A stretch of DNA of 64,000 nucleotides from Vicia villosa (taxonomy: Eukaryota > Streptophyta > Magnoliopsida > Fabales > Fabaceae): the NCBI RefSeq assembly GCF_029867415.1, contig NW_026705776.1:248001-312000 (forward strand), in the 5' to 3' direction. Below the pieces are notes generated by a model. That model had not been told where the DNA came from and did not search any database. It worked only from the letters and a program-made list of their open reading frames with translations. The translations under genes and the position numbers were made by a program. Shown in pieces: positions 10,730 through 22,470 of this stretch. Each line of letters begins with the position of its first letter. Within the stretch, counting starts at the first letter, position 1.

Positions 10730-12100
10730 CAAATGTTTTAACAAGAATTGCTAAAATTCTTCAAAAATTAATATATGAAAATAATTGTGTAAGGAAGGTT
10801 GATAAAAAAAAATTTGTGTAAGTTAATTTAAAATTATTTTTTCCTGAACATTATCAAATCATCACTCATTTTAAATACAAAAATGATTAATCACCAATTA
10901 TTCTAAAAGCAAAAATGATTTGTTGATCGCTTTTAGTCCATGAATTCAATTCCAACCAATTTCTTCATATTCTCATAAAATATAACTACTTTATTTAAAT
11001 AATATTATGTAAAGTAGAAAGCAAGGTGAAATGCAGAGAAACAATGTACATTGGAACTAACGTGAAATAGAATGTATTATGGAACTTTTAAAAAATAATA
11101 ACTTAAAATTAAATAAGGTACTAAATGCAACCATTAATGCAAAGGGACTGGATTGCAAACACATAAAATAAATCACTAATATTAAAAACTAAATTTTTTA
11201 ATGACATTAACAAATAGGATACAAATGGACCAATGAACTTTTAACAATTTAGAAGAGTAACTTTACCCAACATTTTTCAATGGGTAGATAAGAATCCACC
11301 TTCATTTAAACATAATACCTTGCCACGTCTATAAAAATGGACAGACCCCAACCAAATTCTAAAGAAAATAAAATTGAGGGATCAAAAAGCTGAATTTGAA
11401 ATGAGATGACTAAAAATTAAAAAAAACATCAAAATAGAGGATAAAAAAAAATGCATTTAAGCCTAATATTTAAAAGAACTTTTTGGAAGTGGATTTGTAG
11501 GTAAAGGATTTCTTGAAGGAATCTCAAAGAAAGAAATGTCTTTTAAAGTTTTCCTCTCTTATCAAACGATTCAGAGAGATGCAAGTATTGTTTAGTCAGA
11601 AAGCTCCTGCTATTCCTTTAACACGTGATCAAGTATTGTTTAGTCTTTTTATTTATTTTTCTACTAACCTTTTGCTTGAAATATAAAGTTTTAGTAGAGG
11701 CGGTATGATGCATAAAAAGGAGGAGGTGCCAAAAATCAAAATATAGGCCCAAAGTCATCTTAAGCCTAAGCAAACCAAAGTGTCTGAAAAATCACATTTT
11801 AATCTATTAAATCTAAAATAGCAATCAGTTAAGACTTTTTTTTCTCTGATCTAGCACCCCAAAACCAAATTAAATTAATTAAAGTTCAAATATGCAACAA
11901 ATCTCGGTGACAAATCGATGTTGGTTCAAAGTTAATACAATAATCAATTATCATTGTGATTTAATTGATTATGAGAATACTTAATTGATTAATTAGGAGA
12001 CAACTTTAACAACTGTTTCAAATCAATGAATTTGTTTTAAAATATCACTAATCATCCATGAATATTTTTGCTCACGTCAGATTCAAAATATTTATTAAGA
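10729..12100. other. AT-rich spacer without recognised gene
   Basis: I see no coding region or RNA gene. Scattered short homopolymers are present, and a TAACTTTACCCA word at about 11260 resembles the one at 8630, possibly from the same kind of small non-coding element. Confidence 0.45.
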
Positions 12101-12101
12101 T

Positions 12102-12116
12102 TGATATAAAAAGGTA
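12102..12116 (+). promoter_or_regulatory. possible TATA box for the ORF at 12207
   Basis: GATATAAAAAGGTA lies about 100 bp before the ATG. It is followed by a CT-rich stretch (12120-12190) that looks like a plant 5' leader. This is suggestive only. Confidence 0.3.
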
Positions 12117-12206
12117 CAATCCTTTCTCTTTTTTATTCGTCCAAAATTTTTTCTTTCTCTTGTTTCCTTCGTATCTCTACTTCTTGTTACTATTATCATC
12201 ATTATT

Positions 12207-12479
12207 ATGGCATCAATGAAGAGATTTATTGCTAGAAATCCTTCTTCAAATGGCTATTCGTCCAAGGAATTCTCATCTAAATTTCAAGAAATTTTTCATG
12301 AAAATTATTTCTCAACTACCATTTTCAGAGATGCATATCTAGATGCAAAGTATTTCAGAATATTTGAATTCTACACAAATTTATGTCTAGCCTTACTCAA
12401 GAATTCTTTCTTAAAAAAGTCAGAGCCTATGTATCAAAGATTAATCAAGATAGTCTATGCAATTCTAAGCTTCAAATAA
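12207..12479 (+). CDS. small ORF, probably the start of a retrotransposon or plant-transposon ORF with a frameshift
   Basis: A 90-residue ORF begins with an ATG in good context (TTATGGCAT) after a CT-rich leader. The N-terminus is basic and Ser-rich (MASMKRFIARNPSSNG) and is followed by KEFSSKFQEIF and FEFYTNLCLALL. The FxFYTNL pattern resembles the "EFYANL" segment of ORFs in plant LTR elements (putative plant transposon protein regions). After the A-run at about 12413-12418 the next frame continues more plausibly (VRAYVSKINQDSL, then stop about 12490). I therefore suspect a one-base slip that ends the true product early. I do not recognise a specific gene. Confidence 0.35.
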   Translation: MASMKRFIARNPSSNGYSSKEFSSKFQEIFHENYFSTTIFRDAYLDAKYFRIFEFYTNLCLALLKNSFLKKSEPMYQRLIKIVYAILSFK

Positions 12480-12491
12480 GGGGATCTTGTT

Positions 12492-14379
12492 GAACACGTG
12501 ATTCCATACACAAGAAAGGGGGATTATGAAAGTTTAAAATATGATAGTTTAATACAAAATCATTTTTGAAATCAGAGTTTAAAAACATTTCATCATAAAT
12601 GTCTGAGTAAGCAGCAGAAATATAAAGTAAAAAAAAAAATTAAAGGATAAGGAAAAGTAAAAGAGTTAAGGGAAAAGAGAACAACACCAGAAATTTATAG
12701 AGGTTCGGTCTTAAAAGTGACTTGCCCCCAAGAACTGATCTTGAGAGTATCCAATATTGCTCGAGAGCGTTTAGAAGGTTAATCAGACGAACCCCCTTTA
12801 TACAAGGAAATGATATTTTAGGCTAACTTTCAACCAAACAACGAACTAAGAAATGAAGTTGTTAGTCTTCCTACCAAACAACCAACAGAGCTTCAAGTGT
12901 TAGTCTATAAGCCAAACTGAGATTTTACATAGGATGATCTCAAACCAGGATGAATATTTGAGAGTGTTATCCTCTTAATTGAAGCGAGATTTAATACGGG
13001 TTGACCACGAACCAAATAGAGATTTCTACTGGACTGATCTCAAACCTACTGATCTTTTACATAGGATGAACTCAAAAGTCAAGTGAGATTTTATACCAGG
13101 TTGATCTCGAACCAAGTGAGCTTCTGCAACCGAAGAACCACCACAGTAGTAGTCTCTACAACTCGATCAAATGAGTAGGTCGTAAGACCATGATCCTTGG
13201 CAAGTGAAAGAACCTTCTACAACCAATTATCTACAAGATAATAGTTACACTTGTTAAAAAAAGGCCCTCGAGTATAAATAAAAAATGTTTAGGTGTAATT
13301 TTTGTCTTTTATTTGATTTTATTTTTAAATATATTAGTTTTGGTCACTCATTCATATCACTGAATTAAAAATTGTAATATTATATATTTTAATGATTTAA
13401 ATATTATAATGATTTAAAAATTGTTTGGTTTTAATCTTTATAATTGTTTTCTTGAATTTTTGCTTTTGAGTTTCGATTTTGCCCCCTAAAGTTTTTTTTT
13501 GTAAACCGCCCCCTATAAAACAAAGATTCTGTTTTCAGAAACCCCTATCCCTTGTTTGGCTGACTGGGCATTTGAATTCCTTATTTGGCTGACTGGACTT
13601 GCTTACTTATTGTATAATATGTTTAATAAGCAAAAATAAATTAAAATTTTTGCCTCAACCAAAGATCGAACAGCAATATCTCAACCAACTGAGCTACAGT
13701 TTTTTGTTGAAACCGAATATTTTTTATTTAGTTTTCTTATTAATGTTTTAACTGAATAAAAACTGTACATATTAATTACTAAATTTTTTATAAACTATTA
13801 ATATATATACTTTTATATTAAAACAGTACATAGTAAAATGAATAATTTTTTAAAAAAAACTGTACAAAATGAATATTTTTTTTAAAAAACCGTACATTTT
13901 TATAATTTTGTTTGTTTATACAATATACATATTAATTTATAATTTTGTTTGTTTTATATAATATATATTAGAATCATTATAAAAAAATATATAAAAATGA
14001 TTTATAACACAATTAATTTAACACAATTAATTTTTATATATAACTGAATTTTTAAAAATTATTTTATTTATTGTATATATTAACTAAATAAAATAAATAT
14101 AGATGATGCAATAATTATAAAACTAATTATATTTTTCAATTATAAAATTGAGCAATAATTAATAAATCCCCAACAAATATTAACGTTTTTATTTTTTTAT
14201 ATAATATATTAACATCTCAAATTTATAAATTTCTAAAAAAACTGAGCAATTCCTATAAAAAATTAAGCAATATTAATTTATATTAGTTATACTAAAATAT
14301 ACTTTATATATTAATACTTAGTTTATAATATTTTAAGGACTCCTAGTATAAATGTTAACATTTTTTTTTGTTTTATATA
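12492..14379. other. spacer with unplaced repetitive sequence
   Basis: From about 12690 to 13230 there is moderately GC sequence with recurring phrases (GATCTCAAACC, TTGATCTCGAACCAA, GAGATTTTAC). It looks like untranslated retrotransposon sequence but has no readable protein. 13270-14379 is very AT-rich apart from a tRNA-like piece near 13650. No intact gene was seen. Confidence 0.4.
13650..13712 (-). other. tRNA-like relic
   Basis: On the minus strand the sequence reads TGTAGCTCAGTTGGTTGAGA, a good tRNA D-arm/A-box. It is followed after about 10 bases by GTTCGATCTTTGG, a weak B-box. The distance is too short to hold an anticodon arm and a variable loop, so it cannot be a working tRNA. It may be a tRNA-derived SINE piece. 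Confidence 0.35.
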
Positions 14380-16250
14380 TGATCGCGACTTTGCGTGTCT
14401 ATTAGTCGGGATAACTGCAAGTGCACAGTCGTGTCGTGTAGTTTTAAAAGATATCGAATCCACAGGGACTATAAATCGACCTACCGTTATCTAAAGTTAC
14501 TATGTAAAGCTAAGGCTAATGATATTTGGGTTTTTTTTATAAATGGGGAAACTAAAATCTTAAATCTAGGAATATAATAATAAATGGATATCAGTATGTA
14601 TTTCATCTAACTTAGGTGATCCGATGTTCCATTGGCCAGATTCTAATTAAATCAAAGATCTTTACTAACTATGTTATTTAAAAGTCCTCCTCTCAAACTC
14701 TCGCTCTATTGATTCAGACTACGATCCTAACTCTTAATGTACGCTTTCGCCATCCCACCAGATTTAGAAACGCTTTTTGAAAACAACGTAATTAATAAAA
14801 TGCTTGTTTTATGAAGTCGTTATCTACTTAAATCTCCTAATCTCAAACTCTCGCTCTGTTGACTCGGAACATGCTAATATCCCTAACGTACGCTTTCGCC
14901 ATCCCGCGCGGGTTTAAAAACACTTTTTGAAAGTAAATAAGTTCTAATTAGTTCTAATACGCTTTCGCCATCCTTAAAACTAATGTCCTATGTCTACTAT
15001 CCAGTTAAAGATCTCAAACTTTCGCTCTATTGATTTTAACCTTTGACCGTCTTAAGACCTCAAACTTTCGCTCTATTGGTTTTAAGACTTACTAATTAAA
15101 TTAGACATACAAACCAAAAACAAGTGATATTTAATAAAACATAATTAAGCCAATTTATTTCGGATCCCTTTGGTTAGAATACTTTACATACCGACATCTA
15201 AATAAATTAGCCAGACATACTTAAAGGAACAAACATGAAATTATAATTATTAAACATGAAATTATAATTATTAAACATAAACATATGCGTAACTAGATTT
15301 GTAATGATAAAACAATATTATAAGAACAAGAAACTAAAATAATTGCAAATAAATAAACCTGGAAGTAAAGCAGACGAAATAAACTTGAATTAAATTGCGA
15401 ACAAAACAAATCTTGAAACTTGAATGAAGCTTTGAAATAATGTCGGCAAGATTGTGATCCAAGAGTACATAAATTGTAGGCCTAAAACTAATGGTGTGGT
15501 AGTTCCTCAATGTGAGAAACTACCACTTTTACAAAGTGATAATTTATGCCTAAAACTATGAACAGCGCTTCCGCGCCTAAAACTTGGATCCCTTCAAATG
15601 AATGCTAAGACTCTTTATATAGTGAATGGAAGTGGGAGTTATCACGTGAGAAAGAGTGGGATAGTGGGAAGTTGAGAAAATCATGGGGTGAGTGGACTTG
15701 GAATTGTTCACGAAATTAATGGAGAAAGTGGCGGGGTCCACGTGCTTTTGGAGACGGGCGTCTCTTAGTGGGCTTGGAGCTTGGGGACGTGGCAGTGGAC
15801 TGGAGACGGGCGTCTCCACTTTTTGGGGGAGAGCCTTTGAACGACTTGAGACGTGCGTCTCAAGTGGGGAAGATCTAGGAGGCAGCTGGAGACGTGCGTC
15901 TCCTTTTGGTGAGGTGGCGTAGAGACGTTGGAGACGTGCGTCTCCACGTGCTGGAATGACTTGGGCCACGCGCAATTGGCTTCTTCGTGGGCTGGACTTG
16001 TAGTTTGCACAATTGGGCCTTCTTTGCACCCCTTTCTTGCTTCAGCACCCCTTTTCCATCTTTTAGGCACAAATAGTAGTGATTTTAGCTCCATTTCTTT
16101 CCTTTTCACAAATAGTCTCAATATGAGCGTAAAACCTGAAAACATAGAAAATACCGGCATAATACCAACATAAAGCAACATAATTAAGATAAAATAGGGA
16201 AATAATCATTGTAAATCAAGCCAAATATGTGATACATTTTCGTGTTATCA
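14380..16250 (-). repeat. LTR 1 of the Gypsy array
   Basis: 1871 bp, TG...CA. It contains alternating CTCAAACT(C/T)TCGCTCT and ACGCTTTCGCCATCC motifs (14690-15085), a duplicated AACATGAAATTATAATTATT (15232-15270), and a cluster of GAGACGxGCGTCTC palindromes (15751-15944). A minus-strand TATATAAAGAG at about 15611-15621 is a possible TATA box. Its private differences include C in TTTAGCTCCATTT near 16090. Confidence 0.92.
15751..15944. repeat. cluster of GAGACGxGCGTCTC palindromes in the LTR
   Basis: Five 14-bp palindromes occur at 15751, 15803, 15848, 15889 and 15931, as GAGACGGGCGTCTC or GAGACGTGCGTCTC, plus a half-site (GAGACGTTG) at 15922. The same cluster is at 20599-20792, 25443-25636 and 30288-30481. 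The surroundings are the most GC-rich part of the LTR. On the minus strand this lies upstream of the TATA-like sequence, so a U3 regulatory role is possible but unproven. Confidence 0.85.
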
Positions 16251-16270
16251 AATACCCCCACACTTAAACC
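16251..16270 (-). promoter_or_regulatory. polypurine tract of array unit 1
   Basis: The minus strand reads GGTTTAAGTGTGGGGGTATT directly before the LTR start TGATAACACG. It is the expected primer site for plus-strand synthesis. Confidence 0.75.
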
Positions 16271-17625
16271 ATTGCTTGTCCTCAAGCAATCAACCACACG
16301 GTAAAAAGAAATAGTTAAGCTCGATTCGAAACAAGGGCATGACACGACTCCTAATCATATTTGTGTTAGGCAAATGTTACATCGATAGGTAATAGATATC
16401 AACACCAAGGATACCGTAACGACACAATGTTTAAAAACTCCCTCCTTATATAAACCAATTCGAATTATGCCATTATAACTCAACCTATATCTCTCGTTTT
16501 TCCTTTCACTCTTTTCATTCAAGCGCAATCACATTAAGCCCGTTATCCGTACACGCACATAGTAGGGAAATCGGTTAGCGACTATGATCCTTTTCTTTTC
16601 TTTAGCACGGGGTTCTGGTTTTTTTAAATGGTGAAGCCCCATCTTTCCCAACTGCGGTTGCGGGGGATCGGACCGTAGTCCACCCTACCAAGCCCAGTAC
16701 CAGTGACCTCTAGGCCAACCAATAGTGGGTGTTAATTATTAAATCCTTATTGGCTTAACAATCGTTGGGCTAAATGACCGGGTGAGGGTCACCTAACTTA
16801 GAGGGTTATTTTTTTTCAATCAAATCATTTATCTATTAAAAACAGGATCATTCACTTATATTCATCGACTCCCTACGTAGTTTGTGCTTAAGATGGTGCC
16901 GACTGCTAATATAAACTACTTAAGAGCTACTTTGAAAACTTGAGCCTAAGGTCTCGACATAATGGGCATCCAAATTAATATCACATAAAGAGGGGGTTTA
17001 GGGTGTCAGGACGGTATCGATGTTGTTGAAACATCTCTAAGTCTTTCTAACAAAGCCTAAAGTGTGACAACCTCTATACTTTCAGAGTGTGTATGCCATG
17101 CGTCAAAATTCAAATTTTTGTTGGAGGTTAAAATTTTCAAATTTTTGGGAAATTCGATAACAACAGAAAATCATATATAAAGACTTGACAACATAACTAG
17201 AAAACAATAAAGCAACAAATGAAAGCGGTAAAGCTTCTCCCCCACACTTAAACCAAACATTGTCCTCAATGTTTCGATCCAAGGTGGAGAAGAAAAGACA
17301 TAACCTATATGGATGCTACCGGCGGGCTATCACAACCAAATCTGCTCCGCGTCCGGAGGAAATATCTTCTCCTATCATGCTCATCAACTGTGTCACCACC
17401 AGCAGCAACACTCGTAGGAATGTGCATGGAGACCCATTCATCTTTGAGATGATCGTCTATAGATTTTTCGCCTAGATATGGTCGAGACGTGACAAGCGAT
17501 CCATGTCTTTATTATCTGCAAGTTCAAATGATAAAAGGAAAACATTAAACTGAAAACTCGTGGGTTGCCTCCCACGCAGCGCTTTGTTTAACGTCGATAG
17601 CTCGACGGCTTAATAGTGCAAGCAC
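16271..17625 (-). other. 3' untranslated internal region of array unit 1
   Basis: Non-coding sequence between the gag-like ORF and the PPT. It includes a second CCCCCACACTTAAACCA phrase at about 17240, almost repeating the PPT complement. At 17561-17595 there is a motif whose minus strand reads GACGTTAAAC...GGGAGGCAACCC, found after the coding part of Athila-type elements (recalled family knowledge). The equivalent regions are 21119-22470 and 25963-27314. Confidence 0.6.
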
Positions 17626-19125
17626 TCAAGGTGGTTCTCTCGAGAATGACTCCTCGGTTGAACTTTTAGTAAACCTCGTTTTCCATGGCCATTTATCAAG
17701 CCATCTCACATATCCCTCACCTTTTCTTTTCTTTCTTCTGTGGGGTGGTTCATTCTTTTGAAATCGTGGTGGCGGTTCTGGATCGATCCTAAGTATCAGC
17801 TTTTCAAGTTCGGGCTTAGTGATATTATCCACCACCTCAAAGATTAACCTTACCCTCTTATCACTAACGATATCCTTAGTTTCATGGTCGTCTAAATTTC
17901 TCTTTTTATGCAAGACTTCAAATAAGGGTGCATTAGTGTGGATATTTTCCAATACCTTCACATACATTATGGATTTGGAGTCCACCTTAGCTTCCACAAA
18001 ACTTTGCGGGAAAGGAATCGGTGGGGTATAGGGAAGAGGAATAACAATAGGCGTTTCCCTCTCTACCTCTTCTACAACATCTCTTTCAGTTTATGTTGGT
18101 GGATTTTTCTCAATGGCCACTCTTTTCTCACTAGAAATCTCTTCAACCACATTATCACTCTCCTCAATCTCATAATCACTCTCCTCAATCGCATTATCAC
18201 TCTCCTCGGGAATTTCAATTTGTTCTTCACTAATGGTTGTTTCCATATACTCCTCAAGTAAGTGTCCTAGCGACTTTTGTTCAAGTTGGGAGATTTGAGT
18301 TTCTAATGCCATGTTGTGAGTCGCGAGGGACTCAACCATAGTGGTCAGTTGCCTAAGGGTTTCATTGTTTTGAAGACTATGTTTGATAAACTCTTGGTTT
18401 TGGACGGTTTGTGTCTCTACAAAGTGCTCCATCATAGCTTCTAATCTAGAGTGAGTCAGCGTCTCGTCGGGATCCTCCATTGATGTTTCGAAGTTAAAAT
18501 TATGGGATTCTTGAGGTTCTTCAAAGGGAGTTAGCGTTGCATTTGGAGTTTCCTCAAAGTGCTTCGTCATCATAGATTCTAGCCTAGAGAGAGTTTGTGC
18601 TTCAATGAAATCCTCCATTAAGATTTCGAGGTTGGATTTAGGATAATCTTTAGACTCCTCAAAATGTTGGGCGTGGTGATCGTAGAGGAAATTTGGTTGA
18701 TGATAAGTTTGCGTTGCATTGAAATCCTCTGCTTCAAGGTTAGAGTTGTAGGATTCTTGTGGTTCCTCGAAGTAGGTTAGCGTCGCATTTTGTGTTTCCA
18801 TAAAGCGCCTTGTCATCATAGATGCTTCATTAAAATTTTCCATTATTGTTTCGAGGTCGGATTTATGGGATTCTGGCGACTCCTCGAAATATTGATTGTG
18901 GTGATCGTAGAGGAAATTTGGTTGAGGATAGGTTTGGTTGGGATTATAAAATTCTTGTGTCTCCTCAAAATGTTGGGATTGATGGTTGGAGAGGTAGTTT
19001 GGGTGAGAATGAGTTTGTGACGCATTGAAATTTTCCAACAGTATTTCGAGATCGGATTTATAGGATCCAGGTGATTCCTCGAAATACTGGGAGTGAGGGT
19101 TATAGAAAAAGTTTGGGTGATACAT
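17626..19125 (-). pseudogene. gag-like ORF, array unit 1, one nonsense mutation
   Basis: Same 1500-bp frame as the intact copy at 22471-23970, starting at the ATG of MYHPNFF. It is broken by a stop at 18091-18093, where the other copies have a Gln codon, leaving 344 residues. The lost part includes the region with VKVLENIHTN and the basic C-terminus. This copy is also the most diverged of the three. Confidence 0.85.
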
Positions 19126-19203
19126 AGTAGTAAATGAAAAGAAAGAAAAAAAATGCCTTAATCTCTACGGTGTAACAGCGAGTTACGATATCGACTTGAA
19201 TAG

Positions 19204-19221
19204 TCCCTGGAAACGGCGCCA
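19204..19221 (-). promoter_or_regulatory. primer binding site, array unit 1
   Basis: The minus strand reads TGGCGCCGTTTCCAGGGA, starting six bases inside the LTR edge. It is nearly complementary to the 3' end of plant tRNA-Asp (canonical TGGCGCCGTTGCCGGGGA). This copy has T where copies 2 and 3 have G (GTTTCC versus GTTGCC). Confidence 0.85.
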
Positions 19222-19227
19222 AAAACT

Positions 19228-21098
19228 TGATCGCGACTTTGCGTGTCTATTAGTCGGGATAACTGCAAGTGCACACTCGTGTCGTGTAGTTTTAAAAGAT
19301 ATCGAATCCACAGGGACTATAAATCGACCTACCGTTATCTAAAGTTACTATGTAAAGCTAAGGCTAATGATATTTGGGTTTTTTTTATAAATGGGGAAAC
19401 TAAAATCTTAAATCTAGGAATATAATAATAAATGGATATCAGTATGTATTTCATCTAACTTAGGTGATCCGATGTTCCATTGGCCAGATTCTAATTAAAT
19501 CAAAGATCTTTACTAACTATGTTATTTAAAAGTCCTCCTCTCAAACTCTCGCTCTATTGATTCAGACTACGATCCTAACTCTTAATGTACGCTTTCGCCA
19601 TCCCACCAGATTTAGAAACGCTTTTTGAAAACAACGTAATTAATAAAATGCTTGTTTTATGAAGTCGTTATCTACTTAAATCTCCTAATCTCAAACTCTC
19701 GCTCTGTTGACTCGGAACATGCTAATATCCCTAACGTACGCTTTCGCCATCCCGCGCGGGTTTAAAAACACTTTTTGAAAGTAAATAAGTTCTAATTAGT
19801 TCTAATACGCTTTCGCCATCCTTAAAACTAATGTCCTATGTCTACTATCCAGTTAAAGATCTCAAACTTTCGCTCTATTGCTTTTAACCTTTGACCGTCT
19901 TAAGACCTCAAACTTTCGCTCTATTGGTTTTAAGACTTACTAATTAAATTAGACATACAAACCAAAAACAAGTGATATTTAATAAAACATAATTAAGCCA
20001 ATTTATTTCGGATCCCTTTGGTTAGAATACTTTACATACCGACATCTAAATAAATTAGCCAGACATACTTAAAGGAACAAACATGAAATTATAATTATTA
20101 AACATGAAATTATAATTATTAAACATAAACATATGCGTAACTAGATTTGTAATGATAAAACAATATTATAAGAACAAGAAACTAAAATAATTGCAAATAA
20201 ATAAACCTGGAAGTAAAGCAGACGAAATAAACTTAAATTAAATTGCGAACAAAACAAATCTTGAAACTTGAATGAAGCTTTGAAATAATGTCGGCAAGAT
20301 TGTGATCCAAGAGTACATAAATTGTAGGCCTAAAACTAATGGTGTGGTAGTTCCTCAATGTGAGAAACTACCACTTTTACAAAGTGATAATTTATGCCTA
20401 AAACTATGAACAGCGCTTCCGCGCCTAAAACTTGGATCCCTTCAAATGAATGCTAAGACTCTTTATATAGTGAATGGAAGTGGGAGTTATCACGTGAGAA
20501 AGAGTGGGATAGTGGGAAGTTGAGAAAATCATGGGGTGAGTGGACTTGGAATTGTTCACGAAATTAATGGAGAAAGTGGCGGGGTCCACGTGCTTTTGGA
20601 GACGGGCGTCTCTTAGTGGGCTTGGAGCTTGGGGACGTGGCAGTGGACTGGAGACGGGCGTCTCCACTTTTTGGGGGAGAGCCTTTGAACGACTTGAGAC
20701 GTGCGTCTCAAGTGGGGAAGATCTAGGAGGCAGCTGGAGACGTGCGTCTCCTTTTGGTGAGGTGGCGTAGAGACGTTGGAGACGTGCGTCTCGACGTGCT
20801 GGAATGACTTGGGCCACGCGCAATTGGCTTCTTCGTGGGCTGGACTTGTAGTTTGCACAATTGGGCCTTCTTTGCACCCCTTTCTTGCTTCAGCACCCCT
20901 TTTCCATATTTTAGGCACAAATAGTAGTGATTTTAGCTTCATTTCTTTCCTTTTCACAAATAGTCTCAATATGAGCGTAAAACCTGAAAACATAGAAAAT
21001 ACCGGCATAATACCAACATAAAGCAACATAATTAAGATAAAATAGGGAAATAATCATTGTAAATCAAGCCAAATATGTGATACATTTTCGTGTTATCA
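19228..21098 (-). repeat. LTR 2 of the Gypsy array
   Basis: 1871 bp. Private differences include CACTCGTG near 19275 (others CAGTCGTG), TTGCTTTT near 19880 (others TTGATTTT), AACTTAAATT near 20230, CGTCTCGACG near 20790 and CCATATTTTAG near 20905. The palindrome cluster is at 20599-20792; the last palindrome itself is intact and the change follows it. Confidence 0.92.
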
Positions 21099-21118
21099 AA
21101 TACCCCCACACTTAAACC
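21099..21118 (-). promoter_or_regulatory. polypurine tract, array unit 2
   Basis: Same sequence and placement as in unit 1. Confidence 0.75.
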
Positions 21119-22470
21119 ATTGCTTGTCCTCAAGCAATCAACCACACGGTAAAAAGAAATAGTTAAGCTCGATTCGAAACAAGGGCATGACACGACTCCT
21201 AATCATATTTGTGTTAGGCAAATGTTACATCGATAGGTAATAGATATCAACACCAAGGATACCGTAACGACACAATGTTTAAAAACTCCCTCCTTATATA
21301 AACCAATTCGAATTATGCCATTATAACTCAACCTATATCTCTCGTTTTTCCTTTCACTCTTTTCATTCAAGCGCAATCACATTAAGCCCGTTATCCGTAC
21401 ACGCACATAGTAGGGAAATCGGTTAGCGACTATGATCCTTTTCTTTTCTTTAGCACGGGGTTCTGGTTTTTTTAAATGGTGAAGCCCCATCTTTCCCAAC
21501 TGCGGTTGCGGGGGATCGGACCGTAGTCCACCCTACCAAGCCCAGTACCAGTGACCTCTAGGCCAACCAATAGTGGGTGCTAATTATTAAATCCTTATTG
21601 GCTTAACAATCGTTGGGCTAAATGACCGGGTGAGGGTCACCTAACTTAGAGGGTTATTTTTTTTCAATCAAATCATTTATCTATTAAAAACAGGATCATT
21701 CACTTATATTCATCGACTCCCTACGTAGTTTGTGCTTAAGATGGTGCCGACTGCTAATATAAACTACTTAAGAGCTACTTTGAAAACTTGAGCCTAAGGT
21801 CTCGACATAATGGGCATCCAAATTGATATCACATAAAGAGGGGGTTTAGGGTGTCAGGACGGTATCGATGTTGTTGAAACATCTCTAAGTCTTTCTAACA
21901 AAGCCTAAAGTGTGACAACCTCTATACTTTCAGAGTGTGTATGCCATGCGTCAAAATTCAAATTTTTGTTGGAGGTTAAAATTTTCAAATTTTTGGGAAA
22001 TTCGATAACAGAAAATCATATATAAAGACTTGACAACATAACTAGAAAACAATAAAGCAACAAATGAAAGCGGTAAAGCTTCTCCCCCACACTTAAACCA
22101 AACATTGTCCTCAATGTTTCGATCCAAGGTGGAGAAGAAAAGACAGAACCTATATGGATGCTACCGGCGGGCTATCACAACCAAATCTGCTCCGCGTCCG
22201 GAGGAAATATCTTCTCCTATCATGCTCATCAACTGTGTCACCACCAGCAGCAACACTCGTAGGAATGTGCGTGGAGACCCATTCATCTTTGAGATGATCG
22301 TCTATAGATTTTTCGCCTAGATATGGTCGAGACGTGACAAGCGATCCATGTCTTTATTATCTGCAAGTTCAAATGATAAAAGGAAAACATTAAACTGAAA
22401 ACTCGTGGGTTGCCTCCCACGCAGCGCTTTGTTTAACGTCGATAGCTCGACGGCTTAATAGTGCAAGCAC

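Noticed and set aside
12690..13230. Possible ribosomal or other structured RNA because of repeated phrases
   Set aside because: The phrases are irregular, with no recognisable rRNA or snRNA core; more likely old retrotransposon sequence.
13650..13712. tRNA gene candidate
   Set aside because: A-box and B-box are too close together for an anticodon arm, so it is only tRNA-like.
15577..16181. Several 60-150-codon frames on both strands of each LTR
   Set aside because: They lie in the palindrome-rich LTR U3, overlap each other in conflicting frames, and repeat identically in all four LTRs because the DNA is repeated.
17938..18261. 107-codon plus-strand frame with hydrophobic ITLLN repeats, present in all three array units
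   Set aside because: It is antisense to the acidic repeat of the gag-like ORF; the hydrophobic look comes from reading Glu/Ser codons backwards.
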